In this document: one piece after another, positions 1-6,054 of the stretch
Layout: each line of letters opens with the position of its first letter
How positions within the stretch are numbered: the stretch's first letter is position 1
Assembly (NCBI GenBank): GCA_902783085.1
Contig: CACZPT010000056.1
Location: forward strand, 1-8,971
Source: an uncultured Methanobrevibacter sp.
GTDB lineage: Archaea; Methanobacteriota; Methanobacteria; Methanobacteriales; Methanobacteriaceae
Reading direction: 5' to 3'
DNA: 8,971 nt
Position numbers and translations under genes: made by a program
Notes under the pieces: generated by a model
Database searches by the model: none
The model's input: the letters and a program-made list of their open reading frames with translations, nothing else
What the model was told of the DNA's origin: nothing

Positions 1-33
1 ATCAAATATGTAACAGAAAAAATGGCTGGATGA
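1..33 (+). CDS. Possible C-terminal end of an upstream gene (partial)
   Basis: Frame 1 is open from the window edge and reads IKYVTEKMAG followed by TGA at 31-33. The residue mix resembles an ordinary soluble protein C-terminus, and the following 170 bases are much more AT-rich and carry stops in all frames, as expected of intergenic DNA. Ten codons are too few to identify a family, and frame 3 is also open over a similar stretch (to a TAA near 84), so the frame choice is a guess. Confidence 0.3.
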   Translation: MKYVTEKMAG

Positions 34-143
34 AAAACATAAAATCCCAACTAACAAAATGACAAAGCCATAATTTAAATTGATACTCATGTTTAAATAT
101 GATTAGGAATAAAATGTATAAGTACTTAAAAAATCGGGGTTAA

Positions 144-152
144 TTATAAATT
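144..152 (+). promoter_or_regulatory. Candidate TATA box for the UPF0058 gene
   Basis: TTATAAATT lies in AT-rich DNA. Initiation about 25 nt downstream of its centre would fall near 173, giving a leader of about 28 nt that includes the AGGTAA ribosome binding site and the ATG at 202. TTTAAATAT at 92-100 is a second candidate. In DNA this AT-rich, TATA matches arise easily by chance. Confidence 0.3.
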
Positions 153-188
153 AATTCAAAATTAAATGGAATTAATTAAATTTTATAT

Positions 189-194
189 AGGTAA
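189..194 (+). promoter_or_regulatory. Ribosome binding site that fixes the UPF0058 start
   Basis: AGGTAA sits 7 nt before the ATG at 202 and matches the archaeal anti-Shine-Dalgarno (AGGTGA-like). The in-frame ATG at 166 has no comparable site upstream. This supports initiation at 202. Confidence 0.5.
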
Positions 195-201
195 GATAAA
201 T

Positions 202-489
202 ATGTATAAAGATGAAATGATACAATTACATCAATTTTTAGTTTATGTTTTAAAATACTTAGCAGAAGATGATCAAATCAAAAACGATTGCAGTGAATAT
301 ATTTCACTTAAAATAAGTCCACACCACATTCATAAAACAAAAGCAGAACATAAACATGCAATATTTGTTTTATGTAAAATCATTTCTGAAGTAATTGCTG
401 ATAAAGACAATAATTCAATACCAGATAATGTATGCAATTCACTTTCAGATTTAGTCACCCGTTCAGAAAGAGAGATTAATTTCGCTTAA
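202..489 (+). CDS. UPF0058 family small protein
   Basis: A 95-residue cytoplasmic protein of the archaeal UPF0058 family (PF01893), whose biochemical function is not established. The family signature is the N-terminus MYKDEMIQLHQFLVYVLKYL at residues 1-20. A His-rich stretch follows at about residues 43-55 (PHHIHK, then EHKHA), and the rest is predicted helical. The His content fits the metal-binding label some relatives carry, but no site is proven. I chose ATG 202 over the in-frame ATG 166 because relatives begin at MYKDE and because AGGTAA lies 7 nt upstream; the 12 extra residues from 166 look like translated leader. It stands alone, with a T7 tract 24 nt after its stop. There is no membrane segment or signal peptide. 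The family call is firm and the role unknown. Confidence 0.85.
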   Translation: MYKDEMIQLHQFLVYVLKYLAEDDQIKNDCSEYISLKISPHHIHKTKAEHKHAIFVLCKIISEVIADKDNNSIPDNVCNSLSDLVTRSEREINFA

Positions 490-512
490 TCTCCAACAAT
501 TATCACCTACAC

Positions 513-519
513 TTTTTTT
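513..519 (+). terminator. Oligo-T archaeal terminator after the UPF0058 gene
   Basis: Seven consecutive T on the coding strand begin 24 nt after the UPF0058 stop, with no stem-loop before them. This is the usual archaeal intrinsic signal. It is followed at once by the A-rich block and TATA box of the next gene, so transcription units appear packed end to start. Confidence 0.5.
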
Positions 520-534
520 AAAAAATTTATATAA
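520..534 (+). promoter_or_regulatory. BRE/TATA promoter of cpgS, leaderless geometry
   Basis: An A-rich BRE-like run (520-525) is joined to TTTATATAA (526-534), a near-consensus archaeal TATA box. Its centre, about 530, lies 27 nt before the ATG at 557. Archaeal initiation about 25-27 nt downstream of the TATA centre puts the 5' end at or within 1-2 nt of the start codon. No Shine-Dalgarno is present in CCAATTTTAAAATATTTAAC, consistent with a leaderless message. Confidence 0.6.
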
Positions 535-556
535 TCCAATTTTAAAATATTTAACC

Positions 557-1939
557 ATGACAAATTTAAATAACATGCTTTGCCTTGTTGATGGTGAGCA
601 TTACCTTCCAGTTACAAAAGAAGCCATTGATACATTAAACAAAATAGAACATATTGATGTTACAGCTATTGTATTTATCGGTGGAACCGAAAAACTAAGA
701 AATGATTCACCAGAGACTTATTCTAAAGCTTTAGGTGTTCCAGTAAAATTTGCAAAGGACAAAAACATTCCATATGACATTATTGTTGAAATGATTCGGG
801 AATATGATATAGATACTGTAATGGATTTAAGTGATGAGCCTATTTTGGATTATTCAAAAAGATTCAATATCGCATGTAAAGTATTGAATGAAGGAATAAC
901 ATATGAAGGGCCTGATTTTAAATTTGAACCATTGACCGAATATGATATTATGGAAAAACCATCAATAACAATTTTAGGTACTGGAAAACGTATTGGAAAA
1001 ACAGCAGTTTCAGGATTTGTATCCAGATTAATTGATAAAAACAATTATGAACCTTGTGTAATTGCAATGGGAAGAGGTGGACCTGAAGAGCCTGAAATTG
1101 TACATGGAGAAAACCTTGAAATTTCAGCCGAATATCTGCTTGAACAATCCGAAAAGGGAGTTCATGCAGCAAGTGACCATTGGGAAGATGCACTAATGAG
1201 CAGAATACTGACCATTGGATGCAGACGTTGCGGTGGAGGAATGGCCGGTGAAGTATTTTTAACCAATATGAAAAAAGGTGCCAAACTAGCCAATGAAGTT
1301 GAATCCAAATTCACCATCTTTGAAGGCAGCGGTGCAGCTATCCCACCTATTAAAACTGATAAAAAAATAGTGTTGATTGGAGCAAATCAACCTATTGAAA
1401 ACCTAACCACATACTTTGGCCCTTATAGAATAGCACTGGGAGATTTAATTATTTTAACAATGTGTGAAGAACCTATTTCAAGCAAGCAGAAAATAGCTGA
1501 AATCGAAGAGTTTATCAAGAAAACAAACCCTGAAGCCAAAATAATATCAACTGTCTTTAGACCTAAACCATTAAATGACATCACACAAAAAAAGGTATTG
1601 TTTGCAACAACCGCACCTGAAGAAGTTAAAGACAAACTCGTCGATTATCTTGAAAAAGAATATGACTGTCAAATCATCGGAACAACTTCCCACCTATCAA
1701 ACAGACCACTGTTAAAACAAGACCTGGAAAAATACATCGACGAAGCGGATGTTATGTTAACCGAGCTAAAGGCCGCAGCAGTTGATGTTGCAACAAAGGA
1801 TGCTGTTTCTCATGGTCTTGAAGTTGTTTATTGTGATAATATTCCAGTTCCAATAGATGACACATATCCTGATTTATCTAAAAGCATTATAGAAATTGTA
1901 GATAGTGCTATTGAAAACTTCAACAACAATAAGAAATGA
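557..1939 (+). CDS. cpgS: Cyclic 2,3-diphosphoglycerate synthetase
   Basis: This enzyme closes 2,3-diphosphoglycerate to cyclic 2,3-diphosphoglycerate with ATP hydrolysis. The product accumulates in the cytoplasm of Methanobacteriales as a potassium-balanced solute, protein stabiliser and phosphate/carbon store. The 460-residue length fits the family. The N-terminal domain opens with LCLVDGEHY (8-16). A P-loop, GTGKRIGKTAVSG, is at 141-153. Further conserved patches are GRGGPEEPE (172-180), RRCGGGMAG (223-231) and EGSGAAIPPI (256-265). There is no signal peptide or membrane segment. ATG 557 was kept because the TATA spacing predicts a leaderless transcript; Met7 (575) is an alternative without a ribosome binding site. 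The partner 2-phosphoglycerate kinase is not in the window. mtxX starts 4 nt after the stop, so the two are probably co-transcribed. Confidence 0.9.
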   Translation: MTNLNNMLCLVDGEHYLPVTKEAIDTLNKIEHIDVTAIVFIGGTEKLRNDSPETYSKALGVPVKFAKDKNIPYDIIVEMIREYDIDTVMDLSDEPILDYSKRFNIACKVLNEGITYEGPDFKFEPLTEYDIMEKPSITILGTGKRIGKTAVSGFVSRLIDKNNYEPCVIAMGRGGPEEPEIVHGENLEISAEYLLEQSEKGVHAASDHWEDALMSRILTIGCRRCGGGMAGEVFLTNMKKGAKLANEVESKFTIFEGSGAAIPPIKTDKKIVLIGANQPIENLTTYFGPYRIALGDLIILTMCEEPISSKQKIAEIEEFIKKTNPEAKIISTVFRPKPLNDITQKKVLFATTAPEEVKDKLVDYLEKEYDCQIIGTTSHLSNRPLLKQDLEKYIDEADVMLTELKAAAVDVATKDAVSHGLEVVYCDNIPVPIDDTYPDLSKSIIEIVDSAIENFNNNKK

Positions 1940-1943
1940 TTAT

Positions 1944-2660
1944 ATGATAAAAATAGCTGTTGGAATTGGTGAAAATAAAGATATACTTAAAGCATGCGAT
2001 ATCTTTTTAAAAGACAACACCAATACAGAAATAAAATTAATAACTAATGATGATGAGTTAGTTGATGCGATTTTAGATGAAGATATTGATGCTGTAGTTA
2101 GAGGTTCACTTCCAGCATCAGGAGTAATAAAAAAACTCAAAAAAGAATTCCCCGATATTTCAAGAGCAACATATATTAACTGGGATGATAAAGAGCTTTT
2201 ATTGGCACCAGTTGGAATTGATGAAGGAATAACAACAGATGACAAATTAAATATAGCCATCAACTGTGCTGAATTTCTAAAAAAACAAGATAAAACTCCA
2301 AAGATTGCCATACTTGCATCCGGAAGGAAAGGAGATTATGGAAGAAGTGAAGAAATCTCCAAATCCATTGATGAAAGTGAATCATTAACCGAGTTAATTA
2401 AAAATAAAAGTAATTTCGAAGTTACAAATCACTATATTTTAATTGAAAAAGCCATAGAAAATAAATCTAATGTTATAATAGCTCCAAACGGCATTATTGG
2501 AAATATTATTTTCAGATCACTTGTTCTGGTTAATTCCTGGCCGAGTTATGGTGCAATAACCTTTGGAATAAAAGGAGTATACATCGATACAAGTAGAGCA
2601 CAAAATGTTAAAGGATATACTCGTAGCCTAAATTTAGCATACAAATTAGCTAATATTTAA
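1944..2660 (+). CDS. mtxX: Methanogenesis marker protein 4 (MtxX)
   Basis: This is a 238-residue soluble protein of the methanogen marker 4 family, found essentially only in methanogens and related to phosphate acetyl/butyryltransferases. Its reaction is not established. Conserved patches, numbered from ATG 1944, are KIAVGIGEN (3-11), VVRGSLPAS (51-59), SGRKGDYGRS (126-135) and APNGIIGNIIFRSL (180-193), with RAQNVKGYTRSLN near the C-terminus. The open frame extends back to 1905 inside cpgS, but relatives begin at MKIAVGIGE, so ATG 1944 is preferred. That places the start 4 nt after the cpgS stop, with only a weak ATGAT as ribosome binding site, pointing to translation coupled to cpgS. It is complete, with no frameshift. 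The family is secure and the function open. Confidence 0.87.
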   Translation: MIKIAVGIGENKDILKACDIFLKDNTNTEIKLITNDDELVDAILDEDIDAVVRGSLPASGVIKKLKKEFPDISRATYINWDDKELLLAPVGIDEGITTDDKLNIAINCAEFLKKQDKTPKIAILASGRKGDYGRSEEISKSIDESESLTELIKNKSNFEVTNHYILIEKAIENKSNVIIAPNGIIGNIIFRSLVLVNSWPSYGAITFGIKGVYIDTSRAQNVKGYTRSLNLAYKLANI

Positions 2661-2709
2661 AAAGTTTAAAAAAAATATAGTTTAATAATAATATTTTTAG
2701 GTAATAAAA

Positions 2710-3474
2710 ATGGGAGAAAATATAATCTATAAAATATATGAATGGTATATTACCCGTAATTTAGAACCGGAGAAAATGCCAAAACATGTAGCTATTATTA
2801 TGGATGGAAATAGACGATATTCCAAGCTTCAGGGAAACATAGATGTTGTTAAAGGACATGAAATTGGTGTTGATACTTTAGAAAAAGTCTTAGACTGGAG
2901 TATTGAACTTGGAATCGAAATCATAACCGCATATGCATTTTCAACTGAAAACTTCAACAGACCGGAACACGAAGTCGAAGGATTAATGAAACTTTTTGTT
3001 AAAAACTTTAAACGATTAGTTACTCATGAAAAAATCCATAAAAATCAGGTAAGAGTTAAAGTTGTAGGTAGACTGGAATTACTGCCCAAAGATGTAAAGG
3101 AAGCTATTTTTGAAGCAGAAGAAGCTACTGCAAAATACAATAAAAGATTATTCAACATTGCAATAGGTTATGATGGTAGATTAGAGATTATCGACTCATT
3201 CAAAAAGATTATTAAGGATGTTCAGGCAGGTAATATTACAATTGATGATGTTGATGAAGACCTTGTAAGTAAAAACCTATATACTGCAGGTTTAGATGAT
3301 CCCAACCTGATTATCAGAACAAGCGGTGAAGAGCGTTTAAGCGGATTTTTACTATGGCAATCATCATATTCCGAATTATATTTCTGCGAAAGTCTATGGC
3401 CAGAACTTAGAAAAGTTGATTTCCTAAGAGCTATGAGATCATATCAGGAAAGAGAACGCAGATTTGGAGTCTAA
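2710..3474 (+). CDS. uppS: cis-Prenyltransferase (undecaprenyl/polyprenyl diphosphate synthase)
   Basis: This enzyme condenses isopentenyl diphosphate in Z configuration onto an allylic diphosphate to make the long polyprenyl carrier. In this lineage the carrier serves pseudomurein precursor export and protein glycosylation. At 254 residues it has the full UppS length. Region I is IIMDGNRRYSK (29-39) with catalytic Asp32. AYAFSTENFNRP is at 74-85. IRTSGEERLSGFLLWQSSYS at 202-221, followed by ELYF, is the C-terminal signature with the Arg and Glu residues that bind IPP. The N-terminal extension before MPKHVAIIMDG is typical of archaeal forms. AGGTAAT at 2699-2705, 4 nt before the ATG, is a clear ribosome binding site. 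It lies 49 nt after mtxX and 2 nt before tatD, so it is coupled to tatD at least. It is peripheral or cytoplasmic with no membrane segment. Confidence 0.92.
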   Translation: MGENIIYKIYEWYITRNLEPEKMPKHVAIIMDGNRRYSKLQGNIDVVKGHEIGVDTLEKVLDWSIELGIEIITAYAFSTENFNRPEHEVEGLMKLFVKNFKRLVTHEKIHKNQVRVKVVGRLELLPKDVKEAIFEAEEATAKYNKRLFNIAIGYDGRLEIIDSFKKIIKDVQAGNITIDDVDEDLVSKNLYTAGLDDPNLIIRTSGEERLSGFLLWQSSYSELYFCESLWPELRKVDFLRAMRSYQERERRFGV

Positions 3475-3476
3475 AT

Positions 3477-4238
3477 ATGATAGATACACACTGCCACATT
3501 GATTTTGAAGATTACGATAAAGATAGGGATGAAGTAATAAACAGAGCTAAAAATAAATTGGATGTAGTTATTAACTCTGGAATCGGATATGAAAGTAACC
3601 AGGGTGTTTTAGAATTATGTAATCAATATGAAGGTTTTTTATATCCTTCATTCGGTTATCATCCTGTTTCATCACAAAACTGTAGTGATGAAGAATTAAA
3701 ACAAACCCACAAACACCTAATCGATAACATCAACAATATTGTTGCCATCGGCGAAGTTGGAATGGATTACTTTTATGTTAAAGATAAGGCACTTAGGGAA
3801 AAGCAAAGGGAAATTTTTTTAACATTTATTGAAATAGCTAATGATTATAAAGTTCCTCTGCTTATGCATGTACGTGACTGTGAGAAAAAAGCTTTAAACA
3901 TTGTTTTAGATTATGATGATATTCCTTATGTTATTTTTCATTGTTTTAGCGGCAGCTTAAAGACAGCTAAAAGAATAATGGAACATGATAACTATTATAT
4001 GAGCTTTTCTACAATGTTATGTTACTCCAAAGCACATCAAGATTTAATAAGAGAAATATCACTGGACAATGTTTTAACCGAAACTGATAGTCCATATTTA
4101 GCTATAACAAAAGAAACTAGAAATGAACCTGCAAATGTTGTTAATGCTGTTAAAAAAATAGCTGAAATTCAAAATACAGATATTAATACAGTAGATGAAA
4201 TCACTACAAGAAATGCATGTGAAGTTTTTAAAATTTAG
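3477..4238 (+). CDS. tatD: TatD family metal-dependent hydrolase / DNase
   Basis: A 253-residue TIM-barrel amidohydrolase of the TatD family; characterised members are divalent-metal 3'-5' exonucleases, but the substrate of the archaeal group is untested. All metal-ligand motifs are present: DTHCHID (3-9, His5 and His7), GEVGMDY (92-98, Glu93), MHVRD (130-134, His131), FHCFSGS (154-160, His155) and TETDSPYL (201-208, Asp204). NEPANV (216-221) is also typical of the family. The length is normal and no signal peptide is seen. GGAG inside the end of uppS, 7 nt before the ATG, with a 2-nt gap, indicates co-translation with uppS. The coupling need not be functional. It converges on the prepilin pair, with its stop codon in a short inverted repeat. 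Confidence 0.9.
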   Translation: MIDTHCHIDFEDYDKDRDEVINRAKNKLDVVINSGIGYESNQGVLELCNQYEGFLYPSFGYHPVSSQNCSDEELKQTHKHLIDNINNIVAIGEVGMDYFYVKDKALREKQREIFLTFIEIANDYKVPLLMHVRDCEKKALNIVLDYDDIPYVIFHCFSGSLKTAKRIMEHDNYYMSFSTMLCYSKAHQDLIREISLDNVLTETDSPYLAITKETRNEPANVVNAVKKIAEIQNTDINTVDEITTRNACEVFKI

Positions 4239-4245
4239 AAAAACT
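4223..4245. terminator. Short inverted repeat across the tatD stop codon
   Basis: AGTTTTT (4223-4229) and AAAAACT (4239-4245) form a perfect 7-bp stem with a 9-nt loop. The loop ends with the tatD stop TAG (4236-4238). It lies between convergent genes and has T runs within the stem on either strand, so it could act as a weak bidirectional terminator. The stem is nearly all A:T, and chance occurrence in this AT-rich DNA is quite possible. Confidence 0.3.
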
Positions 4246-4270
4246 CCAATTACAAATTCCAGAATAATCT

Positions 4271-4771
4271 TTAAAGCCAATTAACATTTGCTGTTGTAAA
4301 AATATAATGCTGGGAAAATACGGGATTGTACAGTTTGTTTGTTGCATCAACACTTCCAAAAGTATATGCAATCGATTTTCTAAGGTTATAATTTATCCTA
4401 TCCCCAACGGAATCCAGTTCCTTTTTGGAAAAATCCTTTGATATGTGAGCATAAACTTTGAATTGTATTTTCTGTTTGTTATAATTTGAATCATATCCCA
4501 TATCACTATAGCTGATATTTATAATTTCAACTGAATATGGCTCCAAAATCAAATAATCCGATTTTGAATAATCATTATATGAATCTTTCGGATAAATTCC
4601 AGATGATGAAATAGATAAACCTTCATTTACTCCATTTTTTGCAGCTGTCATTGCTAATGTGATTTCATGCTGATGTGCAATGAATGCAATGGAAATTAAT
4701 GCAATCAATATTAAACTACCTACAAGCAGTAGATATTCACCACTAATTTGAGCTCTGTTTTCATTTATCAT
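4271..4771 (-). CDS. Class III signal peptide protein, prepilin-like
   Basis: A 166-residue protein with a textbook archaeal class III signal: MINENRA, then QISGEYL at residues 8-14 matching the QXSXEY motif, followed by a hydrophobic stretch to about residue 33. Cleavage by an EppA-type prepilin peptidase is expected between Ala7 and Gln8, leaving the hydrophobic helix on the mature protein as the pilus-assembly core. The remaining 130 residues are polar, Tyr- and Ser-rich, with likely beta strands. Its start overlaps the stop of the upstream prepilin-like gene by ATGA (4768-4771), so translation is probably coupled. The probable location is a surface pilus or a membrane-anchored extracellular minor pilin. 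The signal is firm; the identity of the pilus is not, as no assembly ATPase, EppA or platform protein lies in the window. Confidence 0.8.
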   Translation of the reverse strand: MINENRAQISGEYLLLVGSLILIALISIAFIAHQHEITLAMTAAKNGVNEGLSISSSGIYPKDSYNDYSKSDYLILEPYSVEIINISYSDMGYDSNYNKQKIQFKVYAHISKDFSKKELDSVGDRINYNLRKSIAYTFGSVDATNKLYNPVFSQHYIFTTANVNWL

Positions 4772-5163
4772 TTTATCAGAATTTTCCCATCATTTGTTTT
4801 TTCAATTGAGTAAATATTGCCTTCATACATTCTATAAGAACTATATGCATCAATAAATGGCAATATAGCTTCTCCTTTTTTATTTTCATATTCAATCGTT
4901 AACTTATTGTCTTCTAATTTCATTATATAATCTGAACTAGCATCGGGCAATTTTATATATTTTGAATATCCGCTTCCCTGTGAATCAACTTGATTAATCT
5001 GGTTAGCCACACTATCTAAAATTAAACGGTGATTATAATTAGATTCTATATTTAAAGTTGAATTAAATGTTGTAGTTGAATAAACTAATAATCCTGTAGC
5101 TATTATTAATATTATGAAGATTGAAAATAGAAATTCAACTGAAATAAAAGCATTGTTATCCAT
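4768..5163 (-). CDS. Prepilin-like protein with divergent class III signal
   Basis: A 131-residue hypothetical protein. Its N-terminus, MDNNA then FISVEF (6-11), followed by a hydrophobic segment (about 11-29), has the pattern of a type IV prepilin: a short polar leader, Ala at -1 and Glu at +5 (Glu10). The expected archaeal Gln at +1 is Phe6, as in bacterial type IV pilins. The C-terminal 100 residues are polar and predicted extracellular. GGAGATAAT (5172-5180 on the complement) ends 8 nt before the ATG and supports this start. It is first of a two-gene unit, overlapping the next gene by ATGA, which argues for a minor pilin or pilin-like partner. Alternatively it is a simple single-pass membrane protein. 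No family was recognised beyond the N-terminus. Confidence 0.65.
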   Translation of the reverse strand: MDNNAFISVEFLFSIFIILIIATGLLVYSTTTFNSTLNIESNYNHRLILDSVANQINQVDSQGSGYSKYIKLPDASSDYIMKLEDNKLTIEYENKKGEAILPFIDAYSSYRMYEGNIYSIEKTNDGKILIK

Positions 5164-5251
5164 AATTTTAGATTATCTCCAAGATTAATAAACTTTGTTT
5201 AAATCAACGTGTGAAATTGAAGTGGAAATGTAATTTTAATAGAAAATAAAT

Positions 5252-5259
5252 AAATATAA
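5252..5259 (+). promoter_or_regulatory. TATA box of cobM, leaderless geometry
   Basis: AAATATAA is centred at about 5255, 25-26 nt before the ATG at 5281, so the predicted transcript begins at the start codon. The 20 bases before the ATG (TTGAAATAAAAAATTATATT) carry no Shine-Dalgarno sequence, in contrast to the well-formed sites of most other genes here. The 117-bp spacer 5164-5280 also has to hold the promoter of the divergent prepilin pair (candidates TTTATTAAT or ATTTAAAC on the complement around 5187-5206). I see no riboswitch-sized leader. Confidence 0.5.
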
Positions 5260-5280
5260 GTTGAAATAAAAAATTATATT

Positions 5281-6033
5281 ATGTCTGGAAAAGTTATTTT
5301 TATTGGAGCAGGTCCTGGAGACCCTGATTTAGTTACGGTTAAAGGAAAAAGAATTATCGAAAAAGCTGATGTTATTATTTATGCTGGATCTCTTGTTAAT
5401 AAAGAAGTTTTAAACCCAAGAAAAGAAGAATGTGTTGTTCACAATAGTGCCTATTTAAATCTTGAAGAAACAATTGATATTATTAAAAAAGCCACTAGTG
5501 AAGATAAACTTGTAGCTCGTGTTCATACTGGTGATCCATCAATATATGGAGCAATAGGCGAGCAAATTCGTGAACTTAAAAACAATGATATTGAATATGA
5601 TATTATTCCTGGTGTAAGCTCATTATTCGGTACAGCAAGTGTTTTGGAAGCAGAACTTACACTTCCTGAAATATCACAAACTGTAATAATAACACGTCCA
5701 GAAGGCAGAACCCCAAAACCTGAAAAGGAAAGTATTTCTAGCTTGTCAACCCATCATGCAACAATGTGTATCTTTTTAGGTATTTCAATGATTGAAAAAG
5801 TTGTCGATGATTTGCTTGTAGGATATAGTGAAGATACTCCTATTGCAGTAGTCAAAAAGGCAACTTGGGATGACCAGGAAATAATACGAGGAACCTTGAA
5901 GGATATTGCAAGTAAAGTAAAACAAGCCAATATAACAAAGACTGCAATGATTGTAGTAGGAGATGTCTTAGACCCCGGAGACTTTACACCATCCAAGCTA
6001 TATGATGCAAACTTTAAACATGAATATCGATAA
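5281..6033 (+). CDS. cbiF: Cobalt-precorrin-4 C11-methyltransferase
   Basis: This SAM-dependent enzyme methylates C11 of cobalt-precorrin-4 in the anaerobic (early cobalt insertion) corrinoid pathway, also annotated cobM. The 250-residue length is typical of the tetrapyrrole methylase fold. Motifs are VIFIGAGPGDPDLVTVKG (5-22), the SAM/substrate loop VHTGDPSIYGA (81-91), DIIPGVSSLFGTAS (107-120) in the second lobe and TAMIVVGDVLDPG near the C-terminus. GDPSIYGAI and the AYL segment near 57-59 favour the C11 enzyme over the C20 and C17 enzymes. It is cytoplasmic. The pathway feeds corrinoids to Mtr (methyl transfer to coenzyme M) and to MetE. It stands alone on the + strand, apparently leaderless, and converges on metE with 9 nt between the stops. 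No other cobalamin gene is in the window. Confidence 0.9.
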   Translation: MSGKVIFIGAGPGDPDLVTVKGKRIIEKADVIIYAGSLVNKEVLNPRKEECVVHNSAYLNLEETIDIIKKATSEDKLVARVHTGDPSIYGAIGEQIRELKNNDIEYDIIPGVSSLFGTASVLEAELTLPEISQTVIITRPEGRTPKPEKESISSLSTHHATMCIFLGISMIEKVVDDLLVGYSEDTPIAVVKKATWDDQEIIRGTLKDIASKVKQANITKTAMIVVGDVLDPGDFTPSKLYDANFKHEYR

Positions 6034-6054
6034 GTATTTGAATTAATGCTTATC
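6029..6054. terminator. Stem-loop spanning the stops of convergent cbiF and metE
   Basis: GATAAGTATT (6029-6038) pairs with AATGCTTATC (6045-6054) as a 10-bp stem with one U-G wobble when read from the + strand, and a 6-nt loop (6039-6044). The stem and loop contain the cbiF TAA (6031-6033) and the metE stop (6043-6045). T-rich sequence follows on the + side (6055-6082). Read from the - strand the wobble becomes a C-A mismatch. A shared terminator between the converging units is the natural reading. Confidence 0.45.

Noticed and set aside
120..185. Nested palindromes of TTAATT/AATTAA type before the UPF0058 gene
   Set aside because: Such short self-complementary words are expected in DNA made mostly of A and T; no GC-containing stem supports a structured site.
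850..1193. Open frames on the - strand inside cpgS (64 and 81 codons)
   Set aside because: They are antisense to a conserved coding region, have no ribosome site or recognisable motif, and are shadows of the cpgS reading frame.
1940..2311. 123-codon - strand frame opposite mtxX
   Set aside because: Hydrophobic, Ser-rich translation is typical of the antisense of an AT-rich gene; mtxX on the + strand has clear family motifs.
5164..5280. Cobalamin riboswitch or other structured leader before cbiF
   Set aside because: The 117-bp spacer is AT-rich without a B12-box-like motif or extended pairing, and the TATA spacing predicts no leader at all.
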